Shown here: positions 59,449 to 64,000 of the stretch, piece by piece | How the letters are laid out: each line of letters opens with the position of its first letter | Position numbering within the stretch: position 1 is the stretch's first letter | NCBI GenBank assembly: GCA_013215505.1 | Contig: JABSQZ010000016.1 | Coordinates: 57,595-121,594 of the forward strand | Length of the DNA stretch: 64,000 nt | Direction: 5' to 3' | Source: Oceanospirillaceae bacterium | GTDB lineage: Bacteria; Pseudomonadota; Gammaproteobacteria; Pseudomonadales; Balneatricaceae | Position numbers and translations under genes: made by a program | The notes under the pieces: model-generated | What the model was told of the DNA's origin: nothing | Databases searched by the model: none | Seen by the model: only the letters and a program-made list of their open reading frames with translations

Positions 59449-60357
59449 CTACTGCTCTTCCCCCCCCACCTCCTGCACCACAAAATCAATAAATTCATTC
59501 ACTAGTGCCGACTCTTTACGTCGCTGGGTATAGAGCGCATAAAATGTGGAGCTTTTAACCGGGTAGTCACTCAGTACTTCCTGCAACAGCCCATTAGTTA
59601 ACTCTTTTTGCACCAGGTATCTGGGCAGTACAGCAATGCCAAATCCTTCTTGAACTGCGCTGTAAATAGCATCTTTGCTGCTAAAAGATAAGCCGCCAAC
59701 TAAATGTTCAGTAATTTCATTGCCATTGTGGCAAAAGGTAATTTTTTCAAATTGACTGCTCTTATGTGCCAGGGTGATCATCTGTGCCCCCGCCAGGTCA
59801 GCAGGAGTGTTAAAAGGTTGTGCCTCTAGCAAGTACTGATAACTGGCACAAAGTACGTAGTCATCCGCAGCAATATACTTTGCCAGATACGGCTCATCCT
59901 TTAATTGGGTGCTGCGAAAGGCGATGTGAATGTTGTCGCGGATGAGGTCGCAGGTCTCATTCGAGTAGCTGGCGACAAAGTTCACTGCGCTGTAGCGCCG
60001 TTTAAATTTAAAGATTAACGGGGTCAGCACTACTTTGCCCCAAAGGCTCGGCGCACTTATGCGCAGCTCACCACTGAGGGTGTCTTTCATGCTGTGGATG
60101 CTATCCAGCATCTGTTGATGTAGTTCAATTATATCCAACGATTTTTTATAAAACTCAGTACCTGAATCGGTGAGATAAATGGATCGGGTGGTGCGGTTTA
60201 ACAGCAGTACTTGCATAGAGCTTTCTAAAAAGCGGATATCTTTTGAGGCTTTAGTGGCTGCAATGCCCAGCTGTTCGGCCGCCGCTGAGAAAGAGCCCCG
60301 CTGCACTATCGCTACAAACAGTCGCATTAGATGCATCTGGTCTAACTTGTGACTCAT
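59449..60357 (-). CDS. LysR family regulator
   Basis: A 302-residue regulator. The DNA-binding part is LMRLFVAIVQRGSFSAAAEQ and TKASKDIRFLESSMQ (residues 5-60). The effector domain starts ELRISAPSLWGKVVLTPL, as in the CrgA/DmlR-like group. The ATG at 60357 follows GGAGGA; an earlier in-frame start has no such site. It is divergent from a LysE gene that starts at 60465 and probably regulates it. Confidence 0.87.
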   Translation of the reverse strand: MSHKLDQMHLMRLFVAIVQRGSFSAAAEQLGIAATKASKDIRFLESSMQVLLLNRTTRSIYLTDSGTEFYKKSLDIIELHQQMLDSIHSMKDTLSGELRISAPSLWGKVVLTPLIFKFKRRYSAVNFVASYSNETCDLIRDNIHIAFRSTQLKDEPYLAKYIAADDYVLCASYQYLLEAQPFNTPADLAGAQMITLAHKSSQFEKITFCHNGNEITEHLVGGLSFSSKDAIYSAVQEGFGIAVLPRYLVQKELTNGLLQEVLSDYPVKSSTFYALYTQRRKESALVNEFIDFVVQEVGGEEQ

Positions 60358-60464
60358 TATGTCCTCCCGGGACATTGTTTTTGGGTAATTATCGCTATTA
60401 TCATCATAAATCAATAAGAGTAAAGTAGCCATATCTTCAAAACAACAACCAGCGAGGAAAGAAC

Positions 60465-61103
60465 ATGTCAATAATCGATCTGATCAGTGCTCATCAAACT
60501 CAGCTGCTGAGCATCAGCGCCATCGCACTGTTGATGGCTATCAGTCCCGGTGCGGACTTCGCCTTAGTGACTCGCAACAGCATTATCGGCTCTAAGCGCG
60601 CCGGATTGTATACCACTTTGGGAATAGCCACCGGGCTGTGGTTACACATTGGTTACAGCATCGCCGGTATCGCACTAGTGATCAAAAACTCTCCCTGGTT
60701 GTTTGATGCGATGAAATATCTGGGGGCAGGCTATCTGATCATACTCGGCGGGCTCTCTATTTTTAACAGTAAAAAGCCATCGACACTCAATAGTGATAGC
60801 AAAAGTAGCATATCGGCCAAAAGTGCTTTTAGCAGTGGTTTTATCAGCAATGCACTGAACCCTAAAACCAGCTTGTTTTTCCTCAGTATATTTACCCAGT
60901 TAGTTACAGAAAACACCCCTTTAAGCATGCAGTTTGCATACGGGATGATTATCTGTATAGCCCATATTATCTGGTTTTCAAGCCTAAGTACGATACTCAC
61001 CCAACCGTCATTGTTAGCCCAGCTAAGGCATCGGAAAACACTCATTGATAACGTACTAGGGGCTATGTTAATTGCCTTTGGATTGCGCATCATCACTTTA
61101 TAA
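60465..61103 (+). CDS. LysE/RhtB family exporter
   Basis: A 212-residue membrane protein: ISPGADFALVTRNSIIGSKR, GLWLHIGYSIAGIALV and NALNPKTSLFFLSIFTQL are the LysE blocks. The ATG follows GAGGAAAG. It is divergent from the LysR gene at 59.4-60.4 kb, 107 bases apart. Confidence 0.9.
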   Translation: MSIIDLISAHQTQLLSISAIALLMAISPGADFALVTRNSIIGSKRAGLYTTLGIATGLWLHIGYSIAGIALVIKNSPWLFDAMKYLGAGYLIILGGLSIFNSKKPSTLNSDSKSSISAKSAFSSGFISNALNPKTSLFFLSIFTQLVTENTPLSMQFAYGMIICIAHIIWFSSLSTILTQPSLLAQLRHRKTLIDNVLGAMLIAFGLRIITL

Positions 61104-61142
61104 AAATACAGTTTAACGACTAATTACACAGGAAATATCCCT

Positions 61143-62156
61143 ATGAAAACTTATCAAATTCACAATGCCAAAGTCACTTTAATAGAACAGCCAATGCCAG
61201 AGTGTGCAGCAGATCAAGTGTTAGTTAAAATGCATGCATTGGCCCTTAACCACCGGGACTATTTAGTGGTTAACGGCATCACCCGCTGGAAACTGGCTGA
61301 AGATGGGCGAGTGCCAGTTGCCGATGGAGCCGGTGAAGTAATAGCGGTAGGTTTACTGGTCACTGATCTGAAGGTAGGTGATAGGGTCAGCAGTTTAATT
61401 GTCCCCAACTGGCAAGACGGTGAAATGACGGCAGATAAATTACAGGGATCTCCAGGTGGCCCAGGTGCAGATGGGGTGGCGGCTGAGTATAGAGTCTTTA
61501 AGCACAGTGCTGTGATTAAGATTCCGGATTATCTCAGCTATCAGGAAGCCGCAGCGCTCCCCTGTGCAGGAGTGACCGCCTGGAATGCCATGGTTGAAAG
61601 CAGTCAGCTGAAACCTGGCAACACAGTATTGATTTTAGGCACAGGTGGCGTGTCACTGTTTGCTATGCAGTTTGCATTGATGATGGGTTGTGAAGTGATC
61701 GTCAGCTCCAGTAGCGATGCTAAACTGGCGATGGCTAAAGAGTTAGGGGCGCACCACTTGATAAATTATGCAACTAACAGTGAGTGGGTTGAGAGCGTAC
61801 TGGAAATAACCGGCGGCGAAGGTGTGCATCATATTGCCGAAGTGGTTGGTGGCAGTCACTTAAATTTATCCTTGCGCTGTATCCGCAGTGGCGGAACTAT
61901 CGCGCAAATTGGCGCTATTCAGGGGATCTGTGAAGGCACAGTGGACACGGCTGAAATCATGTATAAAGCGGTAAATATCAAAGGCATTGAAGTGGGGTCA
62001 AAGGCGATGCACAGCAGAATGTTAAAGGCGATGCAGACACATCAGATGAAGCCGGTGATGCACAAAGTATTTGATTTTTCGCAGCTGGGCGAGGCGATTG
62101 ATTATCAGGGTAGTGGCAGTCACTTTGGCAAGATAGGGATTACGCTTGAGTCGTAA
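61143..62156 (+). CDS. Zinc-type alcohol dehydrogenase-like (MDR) oxidoreductase
   Basis: A 337-residue MDR protein: MKTYQIHNAKVTLIEQPMPE, GAGEVIAVG and the NAD(P)-binding VLILGTGGVSLFAMQFALMM, then VVGGSHLNLSLRCIRSGG. The usual structural zinc cysteines are absent and the catalytic zinc site is not evident, so it is closer to the quinone oxidoreductase/enoyl reductase group. The last Ser codon and the stop codon (TCG TAA) are part of a heptamer array. Confidence 0.85.
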   Translation: MKTYQIHNAKVTLIEQPMPECAADQVLVKMHALALNHRDYLVVNGITRWKLAEDGRVPVADGAGEVIAVGLLVTDLKVGDRVSSLIVPNWQDGEMTADKLQGSPGGPGADGVAAEYRVFKHSAVIKIPDYLSYQEAAALPCAGVTAWNAMVESSQLKPGNTVLILGTGGVSLFAMQFALMMGCEVIVSSSSDAKLAMAKELGAHHLINYATNSEWVESVLEITGGEGVHHIAEVVGGSHLNLSLRCIRSGGTIAQIGAIQGICEGTVDTAEIMYKAVNIKGIEVGSKAMHSRMLKAMQTHQMKPVMHKVFDFSQLGEAIDYQGSGSHFGKIGITLES

Positions 62157-62213
62157 GTCGTAAGTTGGAAGTTGGAAGTTGGAAGTTGGAAGTCGTAAGA
62201 CGTAAGTTGGAAG
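62151..62213. repeat. Mixed heptamer array, 9 units, overlapping the stop codon of the upstream gene
   Basis: Units in order: TCGTAAG twice, TTGGAAG four times, TCGTAAG, ACGTAAG, TTGGAAG. The first unit contains the last sense codon and the stop codon of the alcohol dehydrogenase-like gene. Units of two kinds in one array point to unequal exchange and base change within the array. Confidence 0.92.
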
Positions 62214-62219
62214 TTAAAG

Positions 62220-62254
62220 AGGTTCGCTACTTTTATAGTAGCGAACCTTTTAGT
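62220..62254. terminator. Strong bidirectional terminator between convergent genes
   Basis: AGGTTCGCTAC (62220-62230) pairs with GTAGCGAACCT (62238-62248), loop of 7 bases, then TTTTAGTTTTA. It separates the alcohol dehydrogenase-like gene and ydbL. Confidence 0.9.
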
Positions 62255-62255
62255 T

Positions 62256-62591
62256 TTATTTCTGGTACCAGTTACCGGCGGCGTTCCTGATAAAGTCCCC
62301 GGATGCGGCGCGCTCAACCTGGCGCTGGGCAACTCTTTTTGCTACCACAGCAACGCTGACTCCTGCATTGGCAGCTGACTTTGTAAATGCTGCTTTTCGA
62401 GCTTGGTTGATTGAATTGATCAGTGCGCTAATTTCTGCGCTGGGGCTGCCTTTGACGCTGGCCAAGTATCCCTGGCTGGTTTCACCGATGAGTCCCTGAG
62501 CTTTGGCCTGATTTTTGTCTATAGCATGACTGGCAGTGCTGAAAGAAACTAACAGCAGGGCGATTGAGAAAAATGAAAGTAGTTTGTTCAC
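62256..62591 (-). CDS. ydbL: YdbL family periplasmic protein (DUF1318)
   Basis: A 111-residue protein with a signal peptide (MNKLLSFFSIALLLVSFSTA, cleavage after SHA). The mature part has AKAQGLIGETSQGYLASV, INQARKAAFTKSA and RAASGDFIRNAAGNWYQK, the DUF1318/YdbL pattern. YdbL works with YdbH and YnbE in the cell envelope in E. coli. The gene is the third in the minus-strand run. Confidence 0.9.
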   Translation of the reverse strand: MNKLLSFFSIALLLVSFSTASHAIDKNQAKAQGLIGETSQGYLASVKGSPSAEISALINSINQARKAAFTKSAANAGVSVAVVAKRVAQRQVERAASGDFIRNAAGNWYQK

Positions 62592-62603
62592 GCTGTGTTC
62601 CTC

Positions 62604-62822
62604 CTAAAAAAGGTCGCTTTGTTGGTTGAATAGGTCATCGATTTCTTTATCGACTTTGATCAGTATTTGGTGCTCAATTTTAACGTTTAAGTTAATAGTG
62701 ATAGGTTCTTTAGGTGCTTCTATGGCAATTCTTGGCGAGCAGGCAGCCAGTAGTATTGCAACAGCGACCAGAGAACAGCCAAAAATGCCTCGCTGCACTT
62801 TGGCTGAAAAAGCTTGAAACAT
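62604..62822 (-). CDS. ynbE: YnbE-like lipoprotein
   Basis: A 72-residue protein from the ATG at 62822 (AAGGAGAG upstream); an ATG at 62858 is not supported by a site. The signal peptide ends in a lipobox-like LLAACS, and the mature part ends PITINLNVKIEHQILIKVDKEIDDLF, the typical YnbE pattern. In E. coli YnbE is the outer-membrane lipoprotein of the YdbH-YnbE bridge. Confidence 0.88.
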   Translation of the reverse strand: MFQAFSAKVQRGIFGCSLVAVAILLAACSPRIAIEAPKEPITINLNVKIEHQILIKVDKEIDDLFNQQSDLF

Positions 62823-62945
62823 GTAACTCTCCTTGTCTAACCAATGACTTGATGTCAAAGGTAGAAAATATAGCTAGATCCTAGCGATATCCTGATACTA
62901 GGTCAATAATAGCATTAAGATTTATATGCGCTGACTAAGTTCCCT

Positions 62946-64000
62946 CTACTGAGCAGTTTTTTGTATTTGTTGCCGTATGTTCTTCTCCAGATCACTGCTA
63001 AATTGTAAGGTTTTCAGCAGTGCCAGTAAATTTTCTTCGACGTTAATACTGAACTTAATCGGGTGTCCTTGCTGCCAGTTGGGGTTGTTGCCTGAGAGTT
63101 GGTTTTCTAGCACTAACTTGCCATCGGGATAATAACTAAGCCTGATTGACAGCACTTCATAATAGAAATCCTCGAGAATGTTTAGCGCAATTTTCAGGCC
63201 GCTATTGGTGGACGCCAGTGCGCGGATTCTGTCGTTGGCGCTATAGCGAATGTAGCCTTTGTCCATCGCTTTTATCTGGCCATCTACAATGTAAAGCTGG
63301 CCACTGGAAAAACGAAACGGCAGCTTGCCCTGCAGGGAGCCGCTACCGGATAAGCTAGGGTTTTGCTCCAGAGCCAGAACATTATTAAGCGGTAAATTGC
63401 TGAAGTTAATCTGCGAGCTTCCCTGTAGTGGCTCAAGCGTGGTCGAAAAAGGCTCTAAATTAAAGTCACCTTGTAATAATTTTCCCTTGGTGTTGTTTAA
63501 TTGCAGGGATCGGTTTGTTTTTAATATGTTTTTAAGGCTGAAATCTGCGCTTATTTGAGTGACAGCGATACCGCTGTTAACCTCTGCAATGTTCAGGGAG
63601 CCGGTTTCGCTGAGGCGGCTATCTTTGTATTGGCTGTCACTGCTGATGTTAATGTCACGGGCAATAGTGTCAGCGATTTTCAGTGTCAGCTGGGTAACTT
63701 TGTGTTGTACCTGAGCCTCTATCTTTTGTTTAGTTATTTTGAACTGACCACTGTGTCGGTAATCACCGGCTATGATTTGTAACTCCTCAGGCCAAGGTAA
63801 GTTTGATAGTTCAGCCATTTTCCTTGCCGCTGATGCAAGACTTAATGGGCTCAACTGCCACTCACCTGATATATGACGGAATTTACTGTCACTGCGGATT
63901 TTTCCCTTCAGTCGCAAGGGTAGGGCGTTGTGGTTAATTTCAAAATTGGCCCTGTAGCGATTTCCAGCGACGCTGGCTTGGCTGTTGATGTCCAGGTTTT
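62946..64000 (-). CDS. ydbH: YdbH family AsmA-like intermembrane protein, C-terminal part
   Basis: The frame stays open from the stop at 62946 to the right window edge, so at least 351 codons of a larger protein are seen. Repeated beta-strand-like units such as IDGQIKAMDKGYIRYSA and a C-terminal block (FYYEVLSIRLSYYPDGKLVL, then LSGNNPNW-GHPIKFSINVEEN) match the YdbH (AsmA-like) family, which spans the periplasm as a lipid-conducting bridge. Its N terminus and membrane anchor are outside the window. With ynbE and ydbL it forms the usual operon. Confidence 0.88.
   Translation of the reverse strand, partial: NLDINSQASVAGNRYRANFEINHNALPLRLKGKIRSDSKFRHISGEWQLSPLSLASAARKMAELSNLPWPEELQIIAGDYRHSGQFKITKQKIEAQVQHKVTQLTLKIADTIARDINISSDSQYKDSRLSETGSLNIAEVNSGIAVTQISADFSLKNILKTNRSLQLNNTKGKLLQGDFNLEPFSTTLEPLQGSSQINFSNLPLNNVLALEQNPSLSGSGSLQGKLPFRFSSGQLYIVDGQIKAMDKGYIRYSANDRIRALASTNSGLKIALNILEDFYYEVLSIRLSYYPDGKLVLENQLSGNNPNWQQGHPIKFSINVEENLLALLKTLQFSSDLEKNIRQQIQKTAQ

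Overview
The window looks like chromosomal DNA of a free-living, probably marine gammaproteobacterium. The core block slmA-argB-algC-dut-coaBC / radC-rpmB-rpmG (51.9-58.2 kb) has the order typical of Pseudomonadales/Cellvibrionales-type gammaproteobacteria. The base composition (mid-40s % GC by eye), the YdbH-YnbE-YdbL cell-envelope module at the right edge and the many LysR/GcvA-type regulators fit this. No tRNA, rRNA, CRISPR array, integrase or intact insertion sequence was seen. The genus cannot be named from the sequence alone.

Layout. 0-25 kb is a loose collection of mostly single-gene accessory functions: a ComFB-like protein cut by the window edge, a Nudix hydrolase, a PurO-type IMP cyclohydrolase, a RecQ-family helicase, LysE/EamA/TSUP/YdcZ transporters, GNAT acetyltransferases, an SDR without the canonical YxxxK pair, a YgjP-like metallopeptidase, a GIY-YIG-like protein, a transglutaminase, an arylamine N-acetyltransferase and an Old Yellow Enzyme. 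25.6-28.2 kb holds a GMC oxidoreductase and an IclR regulator that share a promoter element. 28.2-31.1 kb is a gene graveyard: a LysE gene with one in-frame stop, and fragments of an alpha/beta hydrolase, a GNAT gene, a LysR gene and serine hydroxymethyltransferase.

31.1-50.7 kb is the most interesting part, a catabolic island of two blocks. The plus-strand block encodes a choline-kinase-like phosphotransferase, an 815-residue dimethylglycine/sarcosine-dehydrogenase-like flavoprotein, EtfB, EtfA, a GbdR-like regulator and a GntR/UTRA regulator. The minus-strand block (about 11 kb, probably one transcript) encodes an ABC importer of the 2-aminoethylphosphonate/iron type, a DeoR regulator, an inositol-monophosphatase-like phosphatase, an N-formylglutamate-amidohydrolase-like enzyme, a glutamine-synthetase-like ligase, an aldehyde dehydrogenase and a GMC alcohol oxidase. 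Near-identical copies of a palindromic operator (consensus AATTGTCTAGACAATT) lie upstream of both blocks, which suggests one regulon. I infer a pathway that imports a phosphorylated or phosphonate amino alcohol, removes phosphate, protects the amine by gamma-glutamylation, oxidises the alcohol to the acid and releases glutamate plus glycine or an N-methylglycine. The second block would remove N-methyl groups with electrons passed to ETF.

51-64 kb: after more remnants and an intact GNAT gene come the core genes, then GNAT, LysR, LysE and alcohol-dehydrogenase genes, and the ydbL-ynbE-ydbH module running off the right edge. A family of 7-bp tandem repeats (CTTCCAA and relatives) is scattered through the intergenic spaces, once reading into the stop codon of a gene.
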